DNA of 54,173 nucleotides. It comes from an uncultured Bacteroidales bacterium (lineage in GTDB: Bacteria > Bacteroidota > Bacteroidia > Bacteroidales > Muribaculaceae). The stretch spans positions 1-54,173 of the forward strand of contig CAMWNF010000005.1 in the NCBI GenBank assembly GCA_947175535.1, in the 5' to 3' direction. The notes below the pieces were generated by a model. The model was not told the DNA's origin. It was given only the letters and a program-made list of their open reading frames with translations, and made no database searches. The translations under genes and the position numbers were made by a program. Of this stretch, positions 1-13,700 are shown in pieces (position 1 is the first letter of the stretch; every line of letters begins with the position of its first letter).

Positions 1-133
1 CTTTAGCACCGGCAATATCCATTCTTGAAACTCTCATTTTACCATAGTCAGGACCATCGTCTGAGCAACTGTTGAGAGCCGCAATACTGGCAATAATAAC
101 TATAGCTCTTAAAATATTTCTAAATGCTTTCAT
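1..133 (-). CDS. Putative lipoprotein, N-terminal fragment (runs off the window)
   Basis: Reading the minus strand from the ATG at 131-133 gives an open frame to the window edge, beginning MKAFRNILRAIVIIAS and reaching the lipobox-like LNSC followed by SDDGPD. This is the usual look of a Bacteroidetes lipoprotein: a basic N-terminus, a hydrophobic stretch, Cys at about residue 22, then acidic residues just after the Cys, which in this phylum favours surface export. Only 44 codons are visible, so the mature protein and its function are unknown. It lies 13 nt downstream of the P-loop gene on the same strand and may share its transcript. It is missing from the ORF track because it is cut by the edge. 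Confidence 0.6.
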   Translation of the reverse strand, partial: MKAFRNILRAIVIIASIAALNSCSDDGPDYGKMRVSRMDIAGAK

Positions 134-146
134 GTTTATAAAAATA

Positions 147-587
147 TTAGTGATTGATTATTTCAGAAATCTTGTAAAGCAAATCAAACGCAATAAGGTT
201 TTCATTACTATTCATTTCTTCTGGGTCAGCACCTTTGTCAAGTGTCAACCAGAAGAAGTCTTTCTCACAAGTTAAATCTTCAAGAGTTTCGTTGTAGTGA
301 GTGTGATACCTTACCGCTGATATCAGTAAATCGCACCCCCTGGTTTGCCCAAACTCCCTCGCAGCCAAAAGGTGCTGTTTCTCATCTCCGGCTGAGTAAA
401 TAGCTATTTTCACGCCATTGAGAGTCAGTATCGACTTGAAATCTCCCCATTCGAAGCGTTCATAATAATCTATAGTAGCATCCAAATAATCTATAGTAGC
501 ATCCAATCCTTTCAGTGCGGAAAACAGGCGACGACATACAGTCGACTTACCGGTATCTTGCTCACCATAAATCAAAAAGATTTTCAT
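147..587 (-). CDS. Small P-loop NTPase-like protein
   Basis: A 146-residue protein starting MKIFLIYGEQDTGKST. The first strand is followed at once by a Walker A motif (GEQDTGKST), so it probably binds a nucleotide triphosphate. No signal peptide or membrane segment is visible, so it should be cytoplasmic. A weak Walker B-like strand (CDLLISAVRY) lies near the middle. I do not recognise a named family; the size resembles small kinase or NTPase domains such as THEP1-like proteins, but that is only a resemblance. Near residue 30 the peptide LDATIDY occurs twice in a row because of a perfect 21-bp tandem duplication. The gene is AT-richer than the PUL genes and sits behind a long structured leader (588-1060), also found in front of the 41444 gene. 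Confidence 0.6.
   Translation of the reverse strand: MKIFLIYGEQDTGKSTVCRRLFSALKGLDATIDYLDATIDYYERFEWGDFKSILTLNGVKIAIYSAGDEKQHLLAAREFGQTRGCDLLISAVRYHTHYNETLEDLTCEKDFFWLTLDKGADPEEMNSNENLIAFDLLYKISEIINH
465..506. repeat. Perfect 21-bp tandem duplication inside the P-loop gene
   Basis: The unit ATAATCTATAGTAGCATCCAA occurs twice back to back (465-485 and 486-506) with no mismatch. It is in frame and duplicates LDATIDY in the encoded protein. The perfect identity suggests a recent slippage or duplication event. Confidence 0.9.
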
Positions 588-912
588 AAATTATACAGTT
601 GCCGCGGTCATCCTCTCGTTGGCGTTAGGTCGGTTCACGAAAAAAGCGTAGGAATCTGTATCTCTTGCCGTCCTACTGGTCGAGGCTTCTCGCATTGCCC
701 TATCAAAGTCGGACGGCAACGCAGAAGCCCACGCCAGTATATGCAATCAAAGCGTCCGGCTATATTTCTCACGAAACATCGTGCCGAATGCAAGATAATC
801 ACATATCCACGGGCATCTACCGTTGCTCAATCCCTGACTTTGATATGAAAGTTTGCGAGACATTTCGACCAGTCAAGAATCAGCGCGGATAAACGCTTTC
901 TATGTATTTATT

Positions 913-934
913 CGGTCACTCAATCGAGCGACCG
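913..934. other. Hairpin in leader copy 1
   Basis: CGGTC pairs with GACCG, and inside it CTC pairs with GAG around an AATC loop. The leader copy at 41740-41762 has an equivalent AT-rich hairpin (CAAT...ATTG) at the same relative place. Confidence 0.5.
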
Positions 935-953
935 TGATACATCCCGCTCCGCT

Positions 954-974
954 CAACCCCGGACGGCGGGGTTG
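954..974. other. Strong GC hairpin near the 5' end of leader copy 1
   Basis: CAACCCCG (954-961) pairs perfectly with CGGGGTTG (967-974) around a 5-nt loop. No T-run follows on the minus strand, so it is more likely an RNA structure than a terminator. Confidence 0.6.
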
Positions 975-1029
975 GCTCAATTAAGAACCCTCACCCTACT
1001 GGCGTGGTCTGCATTGCGGTCTGCAACAA

Positions 1030-1060
1030 CAAAGTTAGTAAAAGTTTTTATTTCAGGCAA
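1030..1060 (-). promoter_or_regulatory. Promoter of the leader/P-loop transcript
   Basis: On the minus strand a TTG (1060-1058) is followed, 20 nt later, by TAACTTTG (1037-1030). This is the Bacteroidetes -33/-7 pattern. The predicted start is near 1025, giving a 5' leader of about 440 nt before the 587 start codon. Confidence 0.6.
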
Positions 1061-1109
1061 TAGCCGCGATTTTTCTCCCGATAGCATCAAAAGTAATTAC
1101 GATTTTGAG

Positions 1110-1117
1110 TAACTTTG
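1110..1117 (+). promoter_or_regulatory. -7 box directly before the RhuM fragment
   Basis: TAACTTTG lies only 3 nt before the ATG at 1121, so any transcript would have almost no leader. No TTG is seen at the -33 position, so the promoter is weaker than the others in this window. Confidence 0.4.
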
Positions 1118-1120
1118 TGT

Positions 1121-1411
1121 ATGGAAATGTCACATGTAAATGAAATCATTCTTTACCAACCGGATGACACCCTTGCTCTTGACGTAAGGGTCGAAGATGA
1201 TACGGTGTGGTTGACTCAGACGCAGATAGTAGAATTGTTCACTTCAAGTAAAGCTAATATCAGCGAACATTTAAAACATATATTTGAGTCCGGAGAATTG
1301 GAGCGGGAAGCAACTGTTCGGAAATTCCGAACAGTTCGAAAGGAAGGAAATAGGAACGTCTGTCGAACTCTCGAATTCTTTAATCTTGATGTAATTATAT
1401 CTGTGGTATAT
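1121..1411 (+). pseudogene. Truncated RhuM/Fic-associated virulence-type protein
   Basis: The frame beginning MEMSHVNEIILYQPDD matches the N-terminal part of RhuM-like proteins: a VWLTQTQIVELF helix, then the SKANISEHLKHIFESGEL segment and an ending LEFFNLDVIISV. Family members are usually around 330 residues and continue after this point with a conserved GYR... segment. Here similarity stops at that point and the frame runs on into the terminator of the neighbouring esterase gene. I therefore call a 3'-truncated remnant ending near 1411. The ORF-track start uses TTG at 1115; the ATG at 1121 is the natural start. Intact relatives are often found in accessory regions with restriction or toxin-type genes. 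The truncation probably marks a recombination joint at the edge of the PUL. Confidence 0.7.
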
Positions 1412-1433
1412 ATCCTATCACTATTTATAAGAA

Positions 1434-1460
1434 AAGCGTTGTGCCTCAGACGCAACGCTT
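1434..1460 (-). terminator. Terminator of the SGNH esterase gene
   Basis: AAGCGTTG and CAACGCTT form an 8-bp stem around an 11-nt loop. On the minus strand the stem is followed by TTCTTAT. It lies about 30 nt past the stop codon of the esterase gene. Confidence 0.75.
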
Positions 1461-1487
1461 CTCTTAGTTTCTATGGGAGTGGAAGGG

Positions 1488-2615
1488 TTATTTCTTTTGG
1501 TTGAGGATGTCGCGGAGGACGGGGGTGAGTTTGGCGGCGTAGTATTTGAAACCGAGGTCGGTGAGGTGTATGCCGTCGACCGTTCCGTCATCTTCGACGC
1601 CATCGAGGTTTTCTGACGTCACATAGTAGAGATTTTCGGGATTCTCGGCTTTCAGACGTTCGTAATTACGGCGGTAAGCTGCATTTTTCTTGGGAAGATA
1701 GTTCCCGAAATAGGAATCGTAGCGGGCGTAGGGGTAGATTGGACCTTCGACCATTACGATGGGCACTTCGGGACGGAGTGTGCGGAGTATGTTGACGAAG
1801 TCGTAGGTGAGTGTGTCGCACATCATTTCGGTGCAGTTCGGCACGGGGTCGAGCACATAGCAGTCGACATCGGGAATTTTGGCAAGTGCGCGAGCCATGG
1901 CGAAATCCATCTTACCTTCGCCGCTGAAACCGAGGTTGACGACTTCGCAGTTGAGGTCGCGGCTGATGATATTTGTCGATGCCATGCCCGTACGCGATGC
2001 GCAACCGCCCTGAAGGATACTTGTGCCGTAAGCGACGATTTTTTTATTCTTGTCAATTATCGACGGATTGCCTGGAGTGATGACAGCTCCGCTGTCGACA
2101 ACGATATCCATGCTCGTAACGCCGTCGTAGAGCGGAAGGTAGACCATAAATTCCTTCATGCCTGGCGCAAGATTTTCAACATAAGTCGCCTCGCATGTTT
2201 TTTCGGTATCTTTCTTTATAAACGGACGGTTAGTGTTGACATGGCGCCAAACTGAGTCACCCTCGAAAATATAAAGGTCGGTTCCTTTCAGACCGGTGTC
2301 TGCCATGTGAATCATGTGGGTGTTCCAGAGCAGGTCGTAGCGGACTCCAACGCTCTTCGAATCGGTGGCGAAGCGTATGCCCATACCTGCCGAGCATTGC
2401 TGGCGGTCCCAGAGTCCTTCGCGCAGTGAGTCCTGAAGATTGGCGGGCAGGCGTGAGAACACGCGCTCGGAGTCATCGAAACCTTTATTGATTATGCGCA
2501 ACGAAGTAGCGTCGACATATTGTTTGGGAGTGGCTTTCTTCTCCTGAGCATTCATAGCCGGAATACCGAGCATCATCACTGCCGACAGAGCGAAAAGGGT
2601 CAGTTTTTTTGTCAT
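1488..2615 (-). CDS. Secreted SGNH/GDSL-type esterase with GxDLY N-terminal domain
   Basis: A 375-residue secreted hydrolase. The signal peptide is MTKKLTLFALS...AMNAQ. The N-terminal beta domain carries GTDLY, the mark of the GxDLY family that precedes SGNH esterases. The esterase domain follows with the serine block YGTSILQGG, an Asn-bearing block (DPVPNCTE) and the C-terminal DGIHLTD block that supplies the catalytic Asp and His. Such enzymes remove acetyl or other acyl esters from glycans; O-acetyl removal from sialic acid or other host sugars would suit this PUL, but that substrate is inferred. The ORF-track start at 2687 lies upstream of the -7 box (2661-2654) and cannot be right; the ATG at 2615 begins the signal peptide and leaves a leader of about 34 nt. 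It has its own promoter and terminator, so it is a single-gene unit at the end of the PUL. Confidence 0.85.
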   Translation of the reverse strand: MTKKLTLFALSAVMMLGIPAMNAQEKKATPKQYVDATSLRIINKGFDDSERVFSRLPANLQDSLREGLWDRQQCSAGMGIRFATDSKSVGVRYDLLWNTHMIHMADTGLKGTDLYIFEGDSVWRHVNTNRPFIKKDTEKTCEATYVENLAPGMKEFMVYLPLYDGVTSMDIVVDSGAVITPGNPSIIDKNKKIVAYGTSILQGGCASRTGMASTNIISRDLNCEVVNLGFSGEGKMDFAMARALAKIPDVDCYVLDPVPNCTEMMCDTLTYDFVNILRTLRPEVPIVMVEGPIYPYARYDSYFGNYLPKKNAAYRRNYERLKAENPENLYYVTSENLDGVEDDGTVDGIHLTDLGFKYYAAKLTPVLRDILNQKK

Positions 2616-2653
2616 AGACTTAAAGCGTTTGAATTGGTTATTTTGTTTTGCTT

Positions 2654-2684
2654 CAAAGTTAATACAAAACCCTTGTTCTGACAA
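2654..2684 (-). promoter_or_regulatory. Promoter of the SGNH esterase gene
   Basis: On the minus strand TTG (2684-2682), a spacer of exactly 20 nt, then TAACTTTG (2661-2654). This site decides the start codon of the downstream gene. Confidence 0.7.
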
Positions 2685-2702
2685 CAAAAACGGTAATAGA
2701 AA

Positions 2703-2742
2703 AGTCCGGGATAAGCGTTAAAGCGATTGCTTACTCCGGACT
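2703..2742 (-). terminator. Terminator of the CE1-GH3 transcript
   Basis: AGTCCGG pairs with CCGGACT, and inside it TAAGC pairs with GCTTA. On the minus strand the stem runs into TTTTCTATT. It lies 36 nt after the GH3 stop codon. Confidence 0.75.
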
Positions 2743-2777
2743 ATGATGTTGGCGGACTAAAAGGGACGGCGTATGCC

Positions 2778-5123
2778 CTATTGTCGTTTTAGCGTATTTA
2801 TCTGATTTTTTGGAGCGAATAATCTTTGGGTAGCTTCATGGCTCTCGTCAACATCGATGTCGAGTTTATGACGGATATCGCGGCTTGACGCGCCGATAAG
2901 AAGCTGATATTTACCTGGAGTCACAATCCATTCCGAACTGTTGTCGTCGAATGATGCAAGGTCTTTGCCGCGTACATTCAATGTCACAGTCTGCATTTCG
3001 CCGGGTTGGAGTTCGGTTGTCTTGGCGAATGCCTTGAGTTCTTTTTCCGGCTTGTTGTTGAACTTTGCGGCGGGAGCTGAAGCATAGAGCTGAACGATTT
3101 CCTTGCCGGCATGCTTACCGATGTTTCTGATATCCACAGTGACAATGTAGTTGCCGTTTTCAGCCTTGACAGTCGGGTTGCTGTATTCGAAATCAGTATA
3201 TGACAGACCATAACCGAACGGATAGCTGACCGCTTTGTCGAAGCTGTCGAAATAGCGGTAGCCGACATAGATGTCCTCCTCATAAGGAGTGTAGTGATAG
3301 GTGCGTACGGGTTCGGGAACGCTATCGTTGTTACCTCCGAGACGGATTTCCTCTTTGATGTCGAGAGGGAAGTTTGCCGAAGAAGCGTGGTCAGCAAAAG
3401 CAATAGGGAAGGTCATGGTCAGTTTTCCCGACGGGTAAGCCTTTCCAGATAGCACGTCAGCGACAGAGTTGCCTCCTTCCTGCCCGCCCTGCCAGGCGCA
3501 CAATATGGCGTCGGGCAGTTTCTTCCAGGAAGCGGTTTCGACTGCGCCGCCGATATTCATGATTACGATAACTCTCTTGCCTTTGGCGTGGAAAGCGCGA
3601 GTGACATCGTCAAGCAGACGTTTGTTGGCTTCGCTGAGATTGAAATCAGCAGTCGTGCGGTCATAGAACTCGCCAGAGTTGCGACCGATAGTGACAATGG
3701 CGACATCTGCTTCCTGAGCATGGCGGCTGAGTTCATCGGCACCGAAAACAATCTCTTCGGCCGGAGGAATGGGATAAAACGACTTGTTCTTTAGGTCTTT
3801 GGGCGTGTTGCGTTCGTTTTCCTCCTCGATGTGTTTGGCATATCTTGTCTCAAGATTGGGGTCTATCAACTCATAACCTGCGTTTTTGAGTCCGTCAAGT
3901 AGCGAAACGGTGTATGCGCGGTTAACGTTACCGCTGCCTGTGCCGCCGGGAATCCAGTTGTAAGACGTGCAACCGTAGAGAGCCACTTTTTTGGTATCGG
4001 CAGGGAGGGGGAGTGTCGCGCTGTCGTTCTTGAGGAGAACCATGCCGTCAGCTGCACTTGTCCGGGTCAGCTTGGCATGCTCCTCGAGGTCGGGATGGTT
4101 GCCGGGTACATGTCCGTTGAAGCGGGGAGTGCGGACGATAAGTTCGAGAATGCGGCGCACATTCCTGTCGACCACAGCTTCGTCAAGCGTTCCGACTTGA
4201 ACACCGGCTATTATAGCTTCATACTGTTTCGGCAGACCCGGCTGGAGCATATCGTTGCCGGCTTTCATCTGAGCGACAGCGTCGCTACCGCCGAACCAGT
4301 CGGACATGACCATGCCGTCATATCCCCATTCATCGCGGAGCAGGGTCTGGAGGAGTTCTTCGCTTTCGGAAGTGTATGTGCCGTCGACACGGTTATATGA
4401 ACTCATGACAGTCCATGGATTGCCTTCTTTTACAGCTGTTTCAAACCCTTTAAGATAGATTTCACGAAGCGCGCGCGGAGAAACCTGTGCGTCGTTACCC
4501 ATGCGGTTGGTCTCCTGATTGTTGACTGCGAAGTGCTTGATAGAAGTGCCGACACCGTTGCTCTGCACACCGCGAACGTAGGCAGCGGCAATCTTGCCCG
4601 CTACAACAGGGTCTTCTGAGTAATATTCGAAGTTTCTGCCGCAGAGAGGATTACGGTGGATGTTGAGTGCCGGAGCGAGAAGGACATCAGCGCCATATTC
4701 AAGAACTTCGTTACCGATAGCCTTACCGACTTCAGAAACAAGAGTTGTGTCCCATGTGCAAGCAAGAAGAGTGCCGATTGGGAAGTGAGTACAGTAATAT
4801 GTCGCCGAATCACCTTCACGGGTCGGGCTGATACGCAAACCCGCAGGTCCGTCGGCGAGTACGATGGCTGGAATGCCGAGACGTTCGATTGGGAAAGTTG
4901 TTCCTGCAGCACCGGGTACTATCTTACGGGTTTCACCGACAACCGCACTGTCGCCCTCGGTATATCCCGCCATGCCTGTTCCGACGATAAGATGGACTTT
5001 CTCCTCAAGGGTCATAGCCGCGATGACATCATCGATTGGGTCTTTTCCCAGCTGAGGAGTTCTGTTGCCGCATCCGGCAAATAAAAAGCAGCTGACAGCC
5101 ATACAGATAATATACTTTTTCAT
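2778..5123 (-). CDS. GH3 family beta-glycosidase lipoprotein
   Basis: A 781-residue glycoside hydrolase family 3 protein. The N-terminus MKKYIICMAVSCFLFAGC is a lipoprotein signal with Cys18. The (beta/alpha)8 domain has the substrate-binding segments ALNIHRNPLCGRNFEYYSED and KHFAVNNQETNR and the nucleophile segment GMVMSDWFGG (Asp near residue 274). The second alpha/beta sandwich domain and a C-terminal fibronectin III-like domain (YPFGYGLSYTDF onward) follow, giving the three-domain layout of BglX-like enzymes. GH3 enzymes release beta-linked glucose, xylose or GlcNAc. The KHF..NNQE form is typical of the beta-glucosidase/xylosidase branch rather than NagZ. Its substrate in a host-glycan locus is therefore uncertain. 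The gene follows the CE1 esterase after a 9-nt gap and both share a promoter at 6330-6362. Confidence 0.9.
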   Translation of the reverse strand: MKKYIICMAVSCFLFAGCGNRTPQLGKDPIDDVIAAMTLEEKVHLIVGTGMAGYTEGDSAVVGETRKIVPGAAGTTFPIERLGIPAIVLADGPAGLRISPTREGDSATYYCTHFPIGTLLACTWDTTLVSEVGKAIGNEVLEYGADVLLAPALNIHRNPLCGRNFEYYSEDPVVAGKIAAAYVRGVQSNGVGTSIKHFAVNNQETNRMGNDAQVSPRALREIYLKGFETAVKEGNPWTVMSSYNRVDGTYTSESEELLQTLLRDEWGYDGMVMSDWFGGSDAVAQMKAGNDMLQPGLPKQYEAIIAGVQVGTLDEAVVDRNVRRILELIVRTPRFNGHVPGNHPDLEEHAKLTRTSAADGMVLLKNDSATLPLPADTKKVALYGCTSYNWIPGGTGSGNVNRAYTVSLLDGLKNAGYELIDPNLETRYAKHIEEENERNTPKDLKNKSFYPIPPAEEIVFGADELSRHAQEADVAIVTIGRNSGEFYDRTTADFNLSEANKRLLDDVTRAFHAKGKRVIVIMNIGGAVETASWKKLPDAILCAWQGGQEGGNSVADVLSGKAYPSGKLTMTFPIAFADHASSANFPLDIKEEIRLGGNNDSVPEPVRTYHYTPYEEDIYVGYRYFDSFDKAVSYPFGYGLSYTDFEYSNPTVKAENGNYIVTVDIRNIGKHAGKEIVQLYASAPAAKFNNKPEKELKAFAKTTELQPGEMQTVTLNVRGKDLASFDDNSSEWIVTPGKYQLLIGASSRDIRHKLDIDVDESHEATQRLFAPKNQINTLKRQ

Positions 5124-5132
5124 TTCCGTAGT

Positions 5133-6293
<1,161 letters not shown>

Positions 6294-6329
6294 TTAAATT
6301 TTGAAGGAATTATAATATAATTTCATGTT

Positions 6330-6362
6330 GCAAAAATGCCAAAATTTTCACTAAAAAGCAAA
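6330..6362 (-). promoter_or_regulatory. Probable promoter of the CE1-GH3 unit
   Basis: On the minus strand TTTG (6362-6359), a 20-nt spacer, then CATTTTTGC (6338-6330), which matches the -7 box except for its first base. A second -7-like TATATTTGC overlaps the -33 element but has no matching upstream TTG. Confidence 0.5.
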
Positions 6363-6394
6363 TATAAAAAGCTACGACCGGTTTGAGAAAAGTT

Positions 6395-6422
6395 GAGCGC
6401 CGACAGGTGTCTGCCGACGCTC
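6395..6422 (-). terminator. Strong terminator after GH29
   Basis: Two 12-nt arms pair completely (two G-U pairs) around a 4-nt loop: GAGCGTCGGCAG and CTGTCGGCGCTC on the minus strand, then AACTTTTCTC. It probably ends, or sharply reduces, the main PUL transcript. Confidence 0.8.
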
Positions 6423-6460
6423 GTTTGTTGCATTAAGCAACGACCCTTACAAATAAAAAC

Positions 6461-8341
6461 CTATTGGGGAATGAGTATTGATATTTCTCCGACTGTCACG
6501 TAGGGGCGTGAGTCAATTTCGTCGAGAGCCGTCAGGCGCAGGAAACGAGCTTTCTCAACTGCGGGGAAATAGATTTTCTGCGGAATGGGATTGTGCATTA
6601 TGTTGCTGAATTCGCCCGACAGCGGCAACTGACGCCATGTCTTGCCGTCGTTGCTGAGTTCAAAGGTATAGTGGTAGATTGTGCCGCTCTTGTCGTCTCC
6701 GTCTTTCGGCTCGTAGACAAAGCCGGCTACGGGCATTTCACGACCCATGTCGACAGCAAGCACTTTGGGTTCGTCGCCAGATTCAGAGGTCCAGAAAGTA
6801 GCGGCATCACCGTCGAACGCGGCTTTTGCTGATTCTCCGTCGCCGGTCGCCTCAATGACAGTCCATGAGTCAGTGGGGGCTTTTTCGTAGCCGGGTAAAT
6901 CGACGTTCATTTCTGCGGGCATCACGATATCGTATGCTTCGAAACGGTCGAGGTAAACATCGCCGCGCGAAGAGACGATGTTGAGTCTGAGCGCTTCCGG
7001 CGTAACGGCAGGAAATGTCAGGATACGTTTGTGTCCTATCGTAGTGGCATTGGCGACAGGCTGCCATTTGCCGTCTATCAATGCTTCAACGCAGAATTCC
7101 TCGACATGCTGTCCGCGCGATATATCTTCGCCCAACACAACGGTGTTGACCGGCTCGCCGTTTCTGACTGCGACCTGCATGTTTTTGTCGGGTTTGCCTG
7201 CCTTGTTATCGGTGAAATTATCGTCAATCCACCTGCGAAGCTCTGCGAGGCGTACTACATCTTCGTCGGCGATAAGTCCGCGACGGTCGGGAGGAATATT
7301 AAGGAGCAGAACCGAGTTACGACCAACTGAGTTGATATAAATCTCTGCAAGCTGACGGAGCGATTTCGGTTGCTCTTTGTCGTGGTAGAACCATCCGGGA
7401 CGGATGGATACGTCGACTTCTGACGGCCACCAATAGAGTTTGTCGGCTTTAGCGATTAGTTCGCGGCTACCGAGGTCAGGGGCCTTCGGAAATAGCTCCA
7501 GCGATTTGTTAATCTCGTCGGCTCCGGGTAAAATGCCGGGAACAAGTGCGGTCACGCTCCACTCTGTCTCGCGTCCGAGACCTTTCTCATTGCCGACCCA
7601 GCGGACATCGTCGCCCATGATTGCCATTACTGCATCGGGTTGGAGTGTTTCGATTACCTCGCGGAAGCGAGCCCAGTCATATTCCTGTTTCTTTCCGTTG
7701 GGACCTTCACCGCATGCACCGTCGAACCACACTTCGTCAACGCGACCGTAATTGGAAAGCAGTTCTGTGAGCTGGGCGACAAACATATCATTATATTTCG
7801 GGGAGTCTCCATAGCACTCGGCGTTGCGGTCCCACGGCGAGAGATAGAGGCCGAGTTTCATGCCGTATTTGTCGCATGCTTTGCGTAAATCGGCAACAAC
7901 ATCTCCTTTGCCGTCGCACCAAGGCGAAGATGCGACAGAATGAGCGGTGGTTTCGGTCTGCCACAGGCAGAAGCCATCGTGATGCTTGGCGGTGAGGATA
8001 ACCATTTTGAATCCTGCGTCGCTAAGAGCTTTGACCCATTGGTCAGCGTCAAGGCTATCCGGATTGAAAATCTCAGGCGACTCTTTTCCGTCGCCCCATT
8101 CGCGTCCGGTGAAAGTATTGACTCCGAAGTGAAGAAAGGCTGTCAGTTCAAGATTCTGCCAGTCAATCTGCTTCTGAGACGGTACGAGATTGGCTGCCAT
8201 CTCGACCTTCTGTTCCGGGGTGGTACCTTCAGGAAATGTGACGGATTTGACGTAAGTCTCTTTATGTGAGCAAGACATGGTGGTTGCGGTTGCGATAACA
8301 ACCGCAGCGGCAATCCAAAGTGATTTTATATTTTTTCTCAT
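6461..8341 (-). CDS. Alpha-L-fucosidase, GH29, with F5/8-type C-terminal domain (lipoprotein)
   Basis: A 626-residue GH29 enzyme. The N-terminus ends in the lipobox-like TMSC. The catalytic barrel shows the family marks TAFLHFGVNTFTGREWG, LTAKHHDGFCLW and, near residue 205, EVWFDGACGEG, whose Asp is the nucleophile. The C-terminal roughly 140 residues (APTDSWTVIEAT..., ending TVGEISI) form a discoidin-like F5/8 type C domain, common in host-glycan enzymes for sugar binding. It removes alpha-linked fucose; the broad layout fits the GH29-B-like group that acts on alpha-1,3/1,4 fucose in Lewis-type structures, but the subfamily call needs an alignment. It lies 10 nt after the GH2 gene in the same operon, and a strong terminator follows. 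Confidence 0.92.
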   Translation of the reverse strand: MRKNIKSLWIAAAVVIATATTMSCSHKETYVKSVTFPEGTTPEQKVEMAANLVPSQKQIDWQNLELTAFLHFGVNTFTGREWGDGKESPEIFNPDSLDADQWVKALSDAGFKMVILTAKHHDGFCLWQTETTAHSVASSPWCDGKGDVVADLRKACDKYGMKLGLYLSPWDRNAECYGDSPKYNDMFVAQLTELLSNYGRVDEVWFDGACGEGPNGKKQEYDWARFREVIETLQPDAVMAIMGDDVRWVGNEKGLGRETEWSVTALVPGILPGADEINKSLELFPKAPDLGSRELIAKADKLYWWPSEVDVSIRPGWFYHDKEQPKSLRQLAEIYINSVGRNSVLLLNIPPDRRGLIADEDVVRLAELRRWIDDNFTDNKAGKPDKNMQVAVRNGEPVNTVVLGEDISRGQHVEEFCVEALIDGKWQPVANATTIGHKRILTFPAVTPEALRLNIVSSRGDVYLDRFEAYDIVMPAEMNVDLPGYEKAPTDSWTVIEATGDGESAKAAFDGDAATFWTSESGDEPKVLAVDMGREMPVAGFVYEPKDGDDKSGTIYHYTFELSNDGKTWRQLPLSGEFSNIMHNPIPQKIYFPAVEKARFLRLTALDEIDSRPYVTVGEISILIPQ

Positions 8342-8351
8342 TCAGAAGAGC

Positions 8352-13693
<5,342 letters not shown>

Positions 13694-13700
13694 TCCTGAT

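Larger units (their letters stand above)
588..1029 (-). promoter_or_regulatory. Structured 5' leader (copy 1 of a dispersed leader cassette) with decayed small ORF
   Basis: There is no intact gene in this roughly 440-nt stretch. Read on the minus strand it is the predicted transcribed leader of the 587 gene. It contains a GC-rich hairpin (954-974), a second hairpin (913-934), a small hairpin around GCGTTTATCCGCGC (near 880-895), and a decayed ORF that starts ATGCCCGTGGATATG at 816 and stops after five codons. Its last third still aligns with the intact 64-aa ORF at 41454-41648 (shared DTDS-A and AN-E motifs). Nucleotide similarity to 41455-41760 is visible along most of the length, for example GATACAGA, GCCAACGAG and AAGCGTTTATC. 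The plus-strand ORFs listed here are shadows. Confidence 0.5.

Noticed and set aside
558-892. Two plus-strand ORFs in the 0.6-0.9 kb leader
   Set aside because: They run antisense to the predicted leader RNA. The equivalent stretch of the other copy (41455-41700) has no such open frame, so they are not conserved.
2616-2687. Upstream 24-codon extension of the SGNH esterase
   Set aside because: It starts upstream of the -7 box and has no signal-like sequence; the signal peptide begins at 2615.
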